64,000 nt of DNA from an uncultured Eubacteriales bacterium (GCA_934630515.1 CAKTVV010000011.1:32431-96430), one strand, 5' to 3'. Positions 33,869-42,509 are shown, numbered from the stretch's first letter. Numbers and translations are program-made. Notes: generated by a model from the sequence alone, not told the origin.

Positions 33869-34743
33869 ATGTATCGTGAGATCGGCGCTATAGCCCAGGG
33901 CGGGAGCACCCTGCTGCGGGCATGGCGCATCACCGTCCCCGCCGGCGCCCGGTCGCTGCGCCGCCACAGCCACATACAGTTTGAAATATCCGTGGTGCGC
34001 TCCGGCAGCGGGCAGTATACGCTGGCCACCGGCAAGGAGCCCATGGAGCCCGGCGATGTATTCGTCTTTTCCGGCAACGAGTAGCACTGCATCACCGCCG
34101 TAGGTGCCGACGGGCTGGCGCTGACCAACCTTCAGCTTGAGCCACGCTATCTGCTGGACAACCCGGAGGAGAGCATCACCGGAAAATACGTCAGCTTTTG
34201 CTTCTTCCACGGGGAGAGCTTCCGCAACCGCATTCCCGCCGCCTGCAGCGCCGCTCTGCGGCAGCACATCCATGCCCCATCTGCGACGAGCTGGCGACCC
34301 GTCGGCTGGAATATCGCCTGATGGTACGCTCCCGGCTCAACGAGCTGCTGGTGCTGCTGCTCCGGGAGCACGGCTATTCCGATCGCCGTCCGGTCGTCAG
34401 CGGCAAGGGCGCCCAACAGGTGCGTGCCGCCATCGAATACATCAATGCCCACCTGTATGAGGATATTTCACTTCCGGGCATTGCAGCAGCCGTCGGTATG
34501 AGCCCTAACTATTTCTCCGCCCTGTTCCGGCAGGTGAGCGATGTGACCCTCTGGGGCTACATCACCGATAAACGCATCGGCGCCGCCATTCAGCTCCTGA
34601 CCGACAAGCACTGCAACGCCAGCATGCTGGAGATCGCCACCCGCTGCGGCTTTAATAACACCGCCAATTTCAACAAAGCCTTTCGCAAAGCCACCGGTTC
34701 GACCCCCAGCCAATACCGCAAGCTGTACGATCCGCCGCTGTAG
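33869..34743 (+). pseudogene. AraC-family regulator, inactivated by a stop and a frameshift
   Basis: AAGGAGG and ATG at 33869 start a normal AraC cupin (MYREIGAIAQGGSTLLRAWR, HIQFEISVVRSGSGQY, GDVFVFSGNE). The frame is then cut by TAG at 34082-34084, where a Gln codon (CAG) would be expected before HCITAVGADG. It continues to RQHIHAP and breaks again at the CCCC run 34275-34278. One extra C restores ICDELATRRLEYRLMV and an intact C-terminal double HTH (IEYINAHLYEDISLPGIAAA, EIATRCGFNNTANFNKAF) ending at 34743. The DNA-binding half could still be made as a fragment. Both lesions are needed to explain the reading frames, so this is a genuine pseudogene unless two sequencing errors coincide. Confidence 0.85.
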
Positions 34744-34752
34744 AGACGCAAA

Positions 34753-34785
34753 GGGCAGCACCGGAAACGGTGCTGCCCTCTTTTG
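34753..34785. terminator. terminator between convergent genes
   Basis: An 11-bp stem GGGCAGCACCG/CGGTGCTGCCC with a GAAA tetraloop, followed by TCTTTTG. Confidence 0.78.
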
Positions 34786-34814
34786 TTCTTTCACGGGTCT
34801 ATGCTTCCAAGCTG

Positions 34815-35999
34815 TCAGAAGTGCAGGTCATAATACAGCATATTGCCGATGCTGTTGAGCTGATCGACCATCTGCGCCCGGCTCCGGGCGCTGTCCCGTG
34901 CCAGATATTCCATCTCCTCCCGGTGGCGGCGCTCCTCTGCCTGCCGCTGCTGCCGGTCGGCCCGTGCCTCCGCTGCCCGCCGCAGCTCCGCCTCCAGCTT
35001 TTGCTTTTCCAGCTCCATCAGCTGTCGGTTTGCCATCAGCTTATCGTATTCCTGCAGTGCCTCCTTGACGGAATCCGCCCGGCGGGTCTCCATCAGCCGT
35101 ATGAGCAACTCCACCATCTGGAGATTTTTATCTTCCTCGCACAAGGCATCCATGGCGCCGAGCCGCTGCATATGCTCCTCCAGGCGCTGCCGCCGGGCAG
35201 TAAACTCCTGCCCGCACGCCTGCATTTCCCGCTCGAGCTCCGCCAGACGCTGCTCCCGCTGCGCCTCCCATTCCTTTTGTGCCGCCGCCTGCTTTTGGGC
35301 GTTGCGCTCCTTCGTCTGCGCATCTGCCTGGCACGCCGCTTCCCACTGCCGCTTCTGCGGCGCCGTCAGTGCCGGCGCCTTGACCGCCCGCAGCCGTCCC
35401 CGCTTTATTCCGCCCTTCGCCGCCAACAGCAAGACGCCGCACACGGCGATCAGCGCCGCATACGCCCAGACGTGGAGCAGCCCGATCATAAACAGGTAGC
35501 CCACCGCCACCACCGCTGCCAGCACCGTCAGCAGCACAGGCCGCTTTCCGTCGGCACGCCGCTGACCGCCGACCCCGAAAAGCACCGCCAGCGAGACCAG
35601 TATATGGGCAGCCAGCAGCATGAGCTTGCCCGACGAGCCGGTCTCCCCCAGCGCCGCCACAGCGGCACCGTCGATCAGCAGCTCCCGGTCACCGAACAGC
35701 TCCAGCGCCAGCAGCACGCTGACCGCCGCCAGCAGCAGCCCGCCTACCAGCTGCATCACCCGCTCCGGCGTCCGGCTGCCGAGGATACGGCGCCGGTTTT
35801 CCTCGTCAAAGGACTGCTTCAACACCGCCGCCGTGTTTTCCGGCTGCAGCGGCACCGCCGGCGGAGTCGGATGTGCTTTCTCCTGCTGCAGAGTTTCCAG
35901 CCTTTTCTGCACCTCCCGGCAGGCATCCAGCTCGCCGTAGACGGCTAATATCTCCTGTCGGATCTCCTGCAGCTGCTGCATTTCGCTTTCTCGGCTCAT
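34815..35999 (-). CDS. membrane protein with long coiled coils, function unknown
   Basis: A 394-aa protein not assigned to a family. An N-terminal coiled coil (about 1-45, SREMQQLQEIRQ-type heptads) and linker are followed by four hydrophobic segments (about 85-105, 117-140, 153-172 and 177-192). A long Glu/Lys/Gln/Arg-rich coiled coil then runs from about 220 to 365, ending in NSIGNMLYYDLHF. Frames upstream of MSRESEM give no conserved start, and GGAGGAAG lies before this ATG. The layout suggests a cytoplasmic scaffold or sensor tethered to the membrane. It is a single-gene transcript with its own promoter. Confidence 0.75.
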   Translation of the reverse strand: MSRESEMQQLQEIRQEILAVYGELDACREVQKRLETLQQEKAHPTPPAVPLQPENTAAVLKQSFDEENRRRILGSRTPERVMQLVGGLLLAAVSVLLALELFGDRELLIDGAAVAALGETGSSGKLMLLAAHILVSLAVLFGVGGQRRADGKRPVLLTVLAAVVAVGYLFMIGLLHVWAYAALIAVCGVLLLAAKGGIKRGRLRAVKAPALTAPQKRQWEAACQADAQTKERNAQKQAAAQKEWEAQREQRLAELEREMQACGQEFTARRQRLEEHMQRLGAMDALCEEDKNLQMVELLIRLMETRRADSVKEALQEYDKLMANRQLMELEKQKLEAELRRAAEARADRQQRQAEERRHREEMEYLARDSARSRAQMVDQLNSIGNMLYYDLHF

Positions 36000-36112
36000 A
36001 AATAAATTCTTCCTCCTCAACAGGCGGGAGCGCTCTGCCGGGGCCACGCTCCGCAAGCATGCCGCCACAGCCGTGCGCCCCACCCGGCGCATATAATTTT
36101 TATAGCAAGTTT

Positions 36113-36141
36113 ATTATACAGACGATCCCCCGGTCTGTCAA
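36113..36141 (-). promoter_or_regulatory. promoter of the 34815-35999 gene
   Basis: Minus strand TTGACA (36141-36136), 17 nt, TATAAT (36118-36113): perfect consensus. Confidence 0.82.
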
Positions 36142-36150
36142 ACGCCAAAC

Positions 36151-36182
36151 AAAGCTCCCCCAGCCAAAAGGCCGGGGGAGCC
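36151..36182 (-). terminator. terminator after the rhamnose-mutarotase-like gene
   Basis: GCTCCCCC...GGGGGAGC stem with an inner AGCC/GGCC-type extension and AAAA loop. The minus strand ends in CTTTGTTTGG. Confidence 0.6.
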
Positions 36183-36232
36183 AGCCGCAGCCCCGCTTGC
36201 AGCAGCGGCACTGCACCCTGTTTTTGCATAGA

Positions 36233-36550
36233 TCAATCCAGCTCAAACACCTTCGTCAGCTGGGGCTGAGCGCCGGTGACCGGATCCTTTTCCATGATAA
36301 GAATGTCCTTCATATACGCATCCCACCGCTGCACCACCGGGCTTTCCGTCTGTACCCGGGCGGCATACGCCACGCCCTGCTCGCACTCATAGTAGCCGAA
36401 CAGCTCCTGTCCGGACAGCCAGATGGTATAATTGCGGATGCCCGCCTCCTTCAGAACCGCCTTCATCTCCGGCCAGATGGCGTCGTGCCGCCGCTTATAC
36501 TCCTCGATCTGTCCGTCGGCGATCCGACCCCGCCATGCGTATTTTTCCAT
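36233..36550 (-). CDS. L-rhamnose mutarotase family protein
   Basis: A 105-aa protein of the RhaM/YiiL family (about 104 aa), which interconverts alpha and beta anomers of L-rhamnose or related sugars. Landmarks are YAWRGRIADGQIEEYKRRHD with the catalytic His, IWPEMKAVLKEAGIRNYTIW, FGYYECEQG and the C-terminal LTKVFELD. The second ATG (36550) is chosen since GGAGG is 10 nt from it and only 1 nt from the ATG at 36559. The gene has its own promoter, so it is not simply cotranscribed with the hydrolase upstream. Confidence 0.85.
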   Translation of the reverse strand: MEKYAWRGRIADGQIEEYKRRHDAIWPEMKAVLKEAGIRNYTIWLSGQELFGYYECEQGVAYAARVQTESPVVQRWDAYMKDILIMEKDPVTGAQPQLTKVFELD

Positions 36551-36584
36551 TGCATTCATGCCTCCGTTTTCCGTGTTTTTCTGT

Positions 36585-36613
36585 ATTGTACTCCATTTCG
36601 GCACAGAATGCAA
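36585..36613 (-). promoter_or_regulatory. promoter of the mutarotase gene
   Basis: Minus strand TTGCAT (36613-36608), 17 nt, TACAAT (36590-36585). Confidence 0.65.
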
Positions 36614-36626
36614 GCCCAGCGGCGGA

Positions 36627-37679
36627 TCAAATGTAGCGATCAAACACCGGCCAGGCGTCGGCGGCGTAAAAGCGGTGGGCGCCGTCTCCGATGATGAGCC
36701 GGCAGTTTTCCGGCTTACCGGCGGCGGTGTAGATCTGCTGCACCTCCGCAAAGCCCTCCTGCACAGCCTCCAGCGGGAAAATCGGATCCTCCCGCCCGGA
36801 TACGATGATCAGCGGACGGGGCGCCAGCAGCACCGCCAGATCCGGCATCTCCATCCACCGGACGATGTCCGGAATGTAGTTGCAGGTGCAGTGATACAAG
36901 GACATGATGGAGGCGGCGTAGGTGTTGAACGAGCAGGAGGGCATCATCACCTTGATCCGGGGCTCCACGCAGGCGGCGTGGTAGGTGGTGGTGCCGCCGC
37001 CGGAATTGCCCATCATCGCCAGCCGCTCCAGATCCAGACTCACATCAAAGCCGGGACGGAGCACGGCGAACTGCTCCAATGCATCGATCAGGCAAGACAC
37101 ATCGTAGGCACGCTCCCCCTGAATGGTGCGTCCCAGCGACAGCGCCGACATAGCCGCCACATGGCACATCGTCCCGGTGCCGCCCCAGGCGACCTTGGGG
37201 GACAGCTCCCCTAGCCCCCGCTGCTCCATCGCCACGGCGATGTAGCCCCGTGCCACGATCTGCAGCGCAAAATCCCGGTCGCCGCCCCGCAGGCTCTCCT
37301 CGTCCCGGGGGAACTTTTTCCGTCCCATGGAAATGTGCATACCGGTGGAATGCCCCTGCAGGCAGATCACCACCGGCAGCTTTTCGCCGGGGCGGCGATC
37401 CTTCGGCAGCAGCATATGGCAGGGAACCGCAAAATCCGGCTCCGGCACAAAATGAAACCGGATCTCATCGAACCGTGCGTCCTCGGTGCTGGCATATTCC
37501 AGCACCGGCAGCACCGTCTCCGGTCTTTCCGGCATACGGGAAAAGCCCAGCAGCTCCCGAAAACGAGCTTCCATCGGTCCCCGCTGCTCCGCCAGCGGAC
37601 GGGACGGGTCAAAGCGCAGCTGCGGCGGCTGCTTTGCCAGCTGTACATGCAGGGCGACGTCGTTGAGTGCCGTGGTCAT
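36627..37679 (-). CDS. alpha/beta hydrolase, acetyl xylan esterase-like
   Basis: A 350-aa alpha/beta hydrolase. After a helical N-terminus the core has the oxyanion segment VVICLQGHSTGMH (about 116), the nucleophile elbow MMGNSGGGTTTYHA (Ser near 231), the acid in IIVSGREDPIFPLEA and the His in IIGDGAHRFYA. It lacks a signal peptide, so it deacylates imported oligosaccharides in the cytoplasm. The group is close to the Abhydrolase_7/acetyl xylan esterase families of gut Firmicutes. ATG 37679 follows AGGAGG. A good -10 (TATAAT, 37742-37737) lacks a clear -35. Confidence 0.8.
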   Translation of the reverse strand: MTTALNDVALHVQLAKQPPQLRFDPSRPLAEQRGPMEARFRELLGFSRMPERPETVLPVLEYASTEDARFDEIRFHFVPEPDFAVPCHMLLPKDRRPGEKLPVVICLQGHSTGMHISMGRKKFPRDEESLRGGDRDFALQIVARGYIAVAMEQRGLGELSPKVAWGGTGTMCHVAAMSALSLGRTIQGERAYDVSCLIDALEQFAVLRPGFDVSLDLERLAMMGNSGGGTTTYHAACVEPRIKVMMPSCSFNTYAASIMSLYHCTCNYIPDIVRWMEMPDLAVLLAPRPLIIVSGREDPIFPLEAVQEGFAEVQQIYTAAGKPENCRLIIGDGAHRFYAADAWPVFDRYI

Positions 37680-37808
37680 AGAGATTCCTCCTCGTGACAG
37701 CAGGACGGCAATACATCCCACCGGATAATTATCCCTATTATACGGCATCCGACGGCAAAAAACCATTGCTTTTTTGTGCAATATTCCGCAAACAATTTGG
37801 TGAAATTG

Positions 37809-38117
37809 TCACTTAGCCTTTACCACCGTGCGCAGCCGGTCCGCCAGATCGTTCACATAGTTGGCGCCCCGGGAGGCGAAGATTCCCGTCAGCAGCTGCC
37901 CCACAAAGGGCTGCCCAAAGGATAGCCCCACCAACGAAAACAGATCCGCCTGTGCCGACAGGCACAGCAGCGCCGAGCAGACCAGCGCCGCCAGTTGGGT
38001 AATTCCCCGTTTATAATCCCGCTTGGTGAACATACGGATGACCGATTTGGCGTATTCCACCAGCCCCTCCACCACGATCGCCAACAGCACCACGGCTCCG
38101 AAGCCGTTCATAGACAT
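37809..38117 (-). CDS. small membrane protein, holin-like
   Basis: A 102-aa protein with an N-terminal transmembrane helix (GAVVLLAIVVEGLVEYA), a basic loop (RMFTKRDYKRG), a second hydrophobic stretch (ITQLAALVCSALLCLSAQAD) and a third weaker one around FVGQLLTGIFASRG. Similar small proteins in Firmicutes are annotated as phage-holin-like or hypothetical, and no lytic gene is near. Start ATG 38117 is preceded by GGGAGGGGAG. Divergent from the small acidic protein at 38213. Confidence 0.6.
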   Translation of the reverse strand: MSMNGFGAVVLLAIVVEGLVEYAKSVIRMFTKRDYKRGITQLAALVCSALLCLSAQADLFSLVGLSFGQPFVGQLLTGIFASRGANYVNDLADRLRTVVKAK

Positions 38118-38212
38118 ACCGATCACACTCCCCTCCCTCCATATATAGTCGGCTGCGGCGGATATATGCCGGTCAGCGGCACATAATACCGGAGAAAGGA
38201 GCGTGATCCCAT

Positions 38213-38416
38213 ATGCAAGACTGTCACAGACCCAAGCCGCAGCCGCCGGAAAAGCTGCCCGCCATCCCCCGCAAGGAGCCGATCCTCGACCCCATCGTCG
38301 CCGCCGATGTACTGCCCCGACAGGGACGGGGAGAGATCTCTTCCGACACCCAGGGGAGCTACACCGGCACCCCGGAGGACGGTGTCCAGCCGGTGCAGGA
38401 CGCCGACGATCTGTAA
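38213..38416 (+). CDS. small acidic protein, 67 aa, unknown
   Basis: ATG 38213 follows GAAAGGAGCG by about 11 nt. The product is hydrophilic and unstructured-looking: a Pro/Lys-rich first third (HRPKPQPPEKLPAIPRKEP) and an acidic Gly/Asp-rich end (GSYTGTPEDGVQPVQDADDL). No Cys, signal peptide or membrane segment. I do not recognise it. A bidirectional terminator follows. Confidence 0.55.
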   Translation: MQDCHRPKPQPPEKLPAIPRKEPILDPIVAADVLPRQGRGEISSDTQGSYTGTPEDGVQPVQDADDL

Positions 38417-38451
38417 GGGGGCGCCGGCAAGGCAGGCTATCCCACACAGAA

Positions 38452-38487
38452 AAAACGGTCGCAGGAGATACCTCCTGCGACCGTTTT
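38452..38487. terminator. bidirectional terminator
   Basis: A 16-bp stem AAAACGGTCGCAGGAG/CTCCTGCGACCGTTTT with loop ATAC between the convergent 38213 and 38502 genes. Confidence 0.8.
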
Positions 38488-38501
38488 CAGCGGATAATGG
38501 C

Positions 38502-38894
38502 TTAGTCCTTCAGCGGGATACCCTTGGCATCCTTATCGATGGAGCCGGTGAGGATCATAATGCCCTCGATCAGACCCCAGATAGCGCCGATACCAAAGCA
38601 CAGGTTCAGGCAGATCTGGGCGATCGCCTTACCGGTATATCCCAGATAAAAATTGTGGATCCCCAGACCGCCCAGGAAAATGCCCAGCAGACCGGCGGTC
38701 ATCTTGGACTTCTGCTCACCGGCCGGGATGGGCTGCGCCAGCGCCACACCGCACTGGGTGCAGACCGCTGCACCGGGAGTGGTGGAAGCGCCGCAGTTGG
38801 GGCAGAAATTCTGCCCCTGTCCGGCGGGCACGCCGCACTTGACGCACACGACCGCCTGCGGATCCATCTGGTTCCCACAGTTTCTACAAATCAT
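38502..38894 (-). CDS. zinc-ribbon TM2-domain membrane protein
   Basis: A 130-aa protein with two N-terminal zinc ribbons (CRNCGNQMDPQAVVCVKCG and CPNCGASTTPGAAVCTQCG) and a C-terminal TM2 domain: a short helix, the GIFLGGLGIHNFYLGYTGKA turn motif and a second helix ending at KGIPLKD. TM2 proteins are small membrane proteins of unknown role. The neighbours 38939 and 39469 are also small membrane proteins transcribed the same way. Confidence 0.88.
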   Translation of the reverse strand: MICRNCGNQMDPQAVVCVKCGVPAGQGQNFCPNCGASTTPGAAVCTQCGVALAQPIPAGEQKSKMTAGLLGIFLGGLGIHNFYLGYTGKAIAQICLNLCFGIGAIWGLIEGIMILTGSIDKDAKGIPLKD

Positions 38895-38938
38895 CGTTCA
38901 TTCCTCCTTAATATATCCAGCCGCTGGTTGCGGCAGAA

Positions 38939-39307
38939 TTACAGCACCGGTGACCGCCATCCGGGACACAGGATACGCCCTATGCCCAGCACGCCGAAAG
39001 CCGCCAGCAACAGCCCCAGCAAAAGCCGGTCGATCCAGACCCGCTGGAGCAGGTGCCCGTCGGTCAGCAGATAGCCATACAGAAGGGGAACCGTCCAAAA
39101 CAGCGGGTGGTAGGCAAAAGCAGCGGCAAGCTGACCATGCAGCAGCGAGAGCCAAGCCCGGGTCATGCCGCAGCCGGGACAGGGAACCCCAAACAGCCAC
39201 TGAAACACACAGGGCAGACGCCACAGCCGAGCCAACAGCAGAAATCCGGCATACACAGCCGTGCCGCACAGCACCGCCTTAAGGTGAGGGAATCGCCGTG
39301 CCGCCAT
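38939..39307 (-). CDS. DUF2752 family membrane protein
   Basis: A 122-aa protein with about three transmembrane helices and the DUF2752 signature VPCPGCGMTRAW (about 42-53) followed by a helix and HPLFW. Function unknown. Often linked to TM2 and DUF4234 proteins, as here. GGAGCGAT precedes the ATG at 39307. Confidence 0.87.
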   Translation of the reverse strand: MAARRFPHLKAVLCGTAVYAGFLLLARLWRLPCVFQWLFGVPCPGCGMTRAWLSLLHGQLAAAFAYHPLFWTVPLLYGYLLTDGHLLQRVWIDRLLLGLLLAAFGVLGIGRILCPGWRSPVL

Positions 39308-39421
39308 GGTGGATCGCTCCTTTACCTATCTGTACTGTATCTTATCATAACTATTCCGACGTTGCAAGAGCTTTTCTGCGGGATTTGTGTAAAATTCTCG
39401 TTTTTTCGGCAAAATCGGCGT

Positions 39422-39456
39422 AAAAAAGCCGGATACCCGCAGGTATCCGGCTTTTT
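39422..39456. terminator. terminator after the DUF4234 gene
   Basis: AAAAAAGCCGGATACC/GGTATCCGGCTTTTTT with loop CGCA. It serves minus-strand read-out of the 39469 gene. Confidence 0.8.
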
Positions 39457-39468
39457 TCACCAAATATG

Positions 39469-39948
39469 TCAGCCTTTGGCGTTGTAATCCGCACACAGCA
39501 GGTTCATGGCGTGCAGCAGCTTATACAGATAGATGAAGGGACCCACCACAATGCAGGCGCCCAGCACATTCCAGCCCCAGAAAGAACCGGCACCGAAGGA
39601 GTAGTCAATGCCCCGACGGGTCAGCTCCTGGCCGATACGGGCAGACAGGCGATGGAACCACACCAGCGGTGCGATTCCCAGCGTCAACCCGGTGAGCAGG
39701 AAGAAGATCAGGCAGTAGTGCATGGTCTTTTTCCCGTCGTAACGGGAGGCGATGGTGTTGATATCGGTGGAGATGCCGGAGAGGATCACAATACCGTAGA
39801 TGCCCAGCGTGATGAGATTCAGCAAAATGAACTTCAGCAGGCTGCGGTTGGTGTTCAGCGGCACAGCCGGTGCCGGAGCATAGGCCGGGGCTGCCGGAGC
39901 AGCGACCGGAGCCGCAGGGGTGGTGTAGTTGACGTTGTTGTTTTCCAT
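39469..39948 (-). CDS. DUF4234 family membrane protein
   Basis: A 159-aa protein. The first 38 residues are an Ala/Pro-rich low-complexity tail (APVAAPAAPAYAPAPAVPLN). Then comes the DUF4234 domain with three transmembrane segments: LKFILLNLITLGIYGIVILS, the YCLIFFLLTGLTLGIAPLVW stretch and WNVLGACIVVGPFIYLYKL. MENNNVNYTT (39948) is the start, with AGGAGG 9 nt before it. Function unknown, possibly a stress-related small membrane component like its TM2 neighbour. Confidence 0.82.
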   Translation of the reverse strand: MENNNVNYTTPAAPVAAPAAPAYAPAPAVPLNTNRSLLKFILLNLITLGIYGIVILSGISTDINTIASRYDGKKTMHYCLIFFLLTGLTLGIAPLVWFHRLSARIGQELTRRGIDYSFGAGSFWGWNVLGACIVVGPFIYLYKLLHAMNLLCADYNAKG

Positions 39949-40081
39949 AGATCGTTTCCTCCTCAAAGATTGGTTTATCGGAACCGGCGGACAGCTCCGC
40001 CACCGCTCCTGCTCTTAGAGTACACAAAAAGCAAATTTTTGTCAATAGATTGGCGCCGATTTTTCTGAATTTGATACAATT

Positions 40082-40125
40082 CGACCGGCAGCCCTGTCTT
40101 CAAAACGGACTGCCGGTCGTTTTTT
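40082..40125. terminator. hairpin after brnQ
   Basis: CGACCGGCAG (40082-40091) pairs with CTGCCGGTCG (40110-40119) and is followed by six T on the plus strand. It lies 5 nt past the brnQ stop. The leftward tail (AATTGT) is a weaker T-run. Confidence 0.55.
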
Positions 40126-40129
40126 CACT

Positions 40130-41506
40130 TCAGTTTTCCGCTGCCACGACGGACTTCCGCCGCACAACATGGATGATCAGACCGATCACCAGACCGACAC
40201 CGGCGGGGCACAGCCAACCCAGCCCGATGTCATACAACGGCAGCAGCTTTCCCGCCGTATCGGTGATCGCCGCCAGATGCAGGAACGCGCTGGCTTTCTC
40301 CGGCAACGCCTTCTCCAGCGCCTGGAGGAAATCAAACACCGCCGCCACCAGCGTAAACGCGATGGTGGAAATATACACCGCCCGGTCATTCCGGAACAGC
40401 TTGCCGCACAGCGCCAGCACCACCAGACTGATTGCCAGCGGATACAGGAACATCAGCACCGGCACCGCATAGGTGATGATGGTGCTCAGCCCCACATTGG
40501 CGATCAGCAGAGACACCACGGTGAACAGGATCGCCCAGAACCGATACCCGGGGGAACGGGGAAACAGCGCCGTAAAGGTCTCGGAGCAGCTGGTCACCAG
40601 ACCCACGGCGGTCTTCAGACACGCCAGCGTCACGGTGATGGCCAAGATCCAGTTGCCCGCTGCGCCGAAGTAGTACCCGGCGATGTCAGCAAAGGCAATG
40701 CCGCCGTTCTCGCTGATGGGGAACTGTCCCCGGCTCTGGGTACCGACGATGGCGACCGCCACATAGATGCCCGCCATGATGAGACAGCCGAAAGCGCCCG
40801 CCCGGACCGTATTGCTGGCGACAGCGCCCGGCTCCTGCACCCCCAGGTCCCGGAGCACATTGACTACCACGATACCGAATGCCAGCCCCGCCAGCACGTC
40901 CATGGTGTTATACCCCTCCAGGAAGCCGTTGACAAACGCACCGGAAGCGTAGGTGGGATCGGGGGTCACCGTTCCCACCGAGGTCATGGGGCGCACCAGC
41001 GCCGTGATCACCAGCGCTCCCAGAAATACCAGAAATGCCGGGGTCAGGATGCGTCCGATCCACAGCAGGATCTTGCCCGGCCACAGAGACAACACCAGCA
41101 CCAGCACAAAAAATACCAGTGTGAAGATCAGCAGCGCCGCCGAACCGGCCTTATCCCCCAGGATCCGCTCGACCCCCACCGTATAGGAGGTGGTGGCGCA
41201 CCGGGGAATGGCAAAGGCGGGGCCGATGGTAAGATACAGGGCGCAGGTGAAGAACATCCCGTAGCCGTGTCCTACCTTGCTGCTCAGGGAATACAGCCCG
41301 TCGCTGCGGCTGATGCCCAGCGCCGCCACGCTCAGCAGGGGCAGACCGACGCCGGTGACGATGAAGCCCAGCAGCGCCCACCAGACGTTATACCCCGCCA
41401 GCTGACCCATATGTACCGGAAAGATCAGGTTGCCGGCACCGAAAAACATGCCGAACAGCATCACCGACACGGATAGCAGCTCGCCCCACGATAGTTTCTT
41501 CTTCAT
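40130..41506 (-). CDS. brnQ: branched-chain amino acid:cation symporter
   Basis: A 458-aa LIVCS-family carrier taking up Leu, Ile and Val with Na+ or H+. It has about 12 transmembrane segments; the N-terminal signature SVMLFGMFFGAGNLIFPVHM and the internal GPAFAIPRCATTSYTVG are clear family marks. The start at MKKKLSW (41506) has AGGAGG upstream. It is followed at its 5' side by the yitT-like gene 45 bases away in the same direction, so they may share a transcript. Confidence 0.95.
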   Translation of the reverse strand: MKKKLSWGELLSVSVMLFGMFFGAGNLIFPVHMGQLAGYNVWWALLGFIVTGVGLPLLSVAALGISRSDGLYSLSSKVGHGYGMFFTCALYLTIGPAFAIPRCATTSYTVGVERILGDKAGSAALLIFTLVFFVLVLVLSLWPGKILLWIGRILTPAFLVFLGALVITALVRPMTSVGTVTPDPTYASGAFVNGFLEGYNTMDVLAGLAFGIVVVNVLRDLGVQEPGAVASNTVRAGAFGCLIMAGIYVAVAIVGTQSRGQFPISENGGIAFADIAGYYFGAAGNWILAITVTLACLKTAVGLVTSCSETFTALFPRSPGYRFWAILFTVVSLLIANVGLSTIITYAVPVLMFLYPLAISLVVLALCGKLFRNDRAVYISTIAFTLVAAVFDFLQALEKALPEKASAFLHLAAITDTAGKLLPLYDIGLGWLCPAGVGLVIGLIIHVVRRKSVVAAEN

Positions 41507-41551
41507 ATATTTATCCTCCTGCACCCGTCAAAGCGGGTCAAATAACAACAG

Positions 41552-42445
41552 TCAGCCATCCGCCCGGTGGAACACATCCGCCACCTCGGCGATGGAAATA
41601 TACGCTGCCGGATCCTCCTCGTGCACCAGCGTCCGCATCCGGGGGATCTGGAACCGGTTGACAACGATATAGACCACGGATTTTTCACTGTCGGAATAAT
41701 ACCCCCGGGCATCCATCACCGTGATGCCGCAGCCGAATGCCTCCGACAGTGCGGCGCACACCTCCCCGGGACGGGTGGTGATGATCATGGCGGACTTGGA
41801 GCGATCCACGCCCTCCACGATAAAGTCCACCGCCTTCAGCCCGGCGGCATACGCCACCACCGAATAGAGCGGCAATATCCAGCTGCCCCGGGCGATGCCG
41901 CACAGAATGTACAGCACCGTGTTATACGCCATTACAAAGGTGCCCACGGAGATACCCAGCGGCTTGGCAAAGATCACCGCCATCACCTCGATGCCGTCCA
42001 TGGCGCCACCGTACCGGATCGCCAGTCCGCTGCCGGTACCGGAAATCAAGCCGCCGAAGATCGCACACAGCAGCAGATCCTCCCCCGCCAGCGGGGAGGC
42101 AAAGCTCACATCCACCGGCAGCACGTCGGTGATGAGGAACGCCGCCAGCGAATAAACGGCTACCGTATAAATGGCGTAGACGGTAAAGGTCTTCCCCTGC
42201 CGTTTCAGCCCATACAGAAACAGCGGCACATTCAGCACCAGCAAAAACACCGACAGCGACAGCCATTCCGGCGTCAGCTGGGATAGCAGGATGGAGGTGC
42301 CGGAGATACCGCTGTCATACAGATTCACCGGCGACAGAAACATAGTGACGCCGATGGCGTTGATGATCCCCGCCACGGTCAGGAACAGATAGTTCTTCGG
42401 ACGCAGTGTGCGGGCGTTCCGTGGAGGGCGGTCGTCGTGCTTCAT
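41552..42445 (-). CDS. YitT family membrane protein with DUF2179
   Basis: A 297-aa protein with five to six transmembrane helices (LFLTVAGIINAIGVTMFLSP, LSLSVFLLVLNVPLFLYGL, and others to about 195) and a C-terminal soluble DUF2179 domain (SAMIITTRPGEVCAALSEAF, then DSEKSVVYIVVNRFQI). Function of the family is unknown. Start ATG 42445 is preferred over the ATG at 42454, which is only 1 nt from the GGGGGA site. Confidence 0.88.
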   Translation of the reverse strand: MKHDDRPPRNARTLRPKNYLFLTVAGIINAIGVTMFLSPVNLYDSGISGTSILLSQLTPEWLSLSVFLLVLNVPLFLYGLKRQGKTFTVYAIYTVAVYSLAAFLITDVLPVDVSFASPLAGEDLLLCAIFGGLISGTGSGLAIRYGGAMDGIEVMAVIFAKPLGISVGTFVMAYNTVLYILCGIARGSWILPLYSVVAYAAGLKAVDFIVEGVDRSKSAMIITTRPGEVCAALSEAFGCGITVMDARGYYSDSEKSVVYIVVNRFQIPRMRTLVHEEDPAAYISIAEVADVFHRADG

Positions 42446-42489
42446 GGCAATCATTCCCCCGTTACGACTTATCATGCAACACATAGCGT

Positions 42490-42509
42490 CTATATCCGAA
42501 AGGATATAG
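42490..42509 (-). promoter_or_regulatory. leader hairpin of the yitT-like gene
   Basis: CTATATCC/GGATATAG, 8-bp stem with a 4-nt loop, lies between promoter and start codon. Confidence 0.4.

Noticed and set aside
34082..34084. Recoding of the in-frame TAG in the AraC gene (pyrrolysine or suppressor)
   Set aside because: A separate frameshift lies downstream in the same gene and no other gene in the window has an internal TAG, so decay is the simpler explanation.
37809..38117. Prophage or holin cassette
   Set aside because: Only a single small holin-like membrane protein; no endolysin, portal, terminase, integrase or attachment sites nearby.
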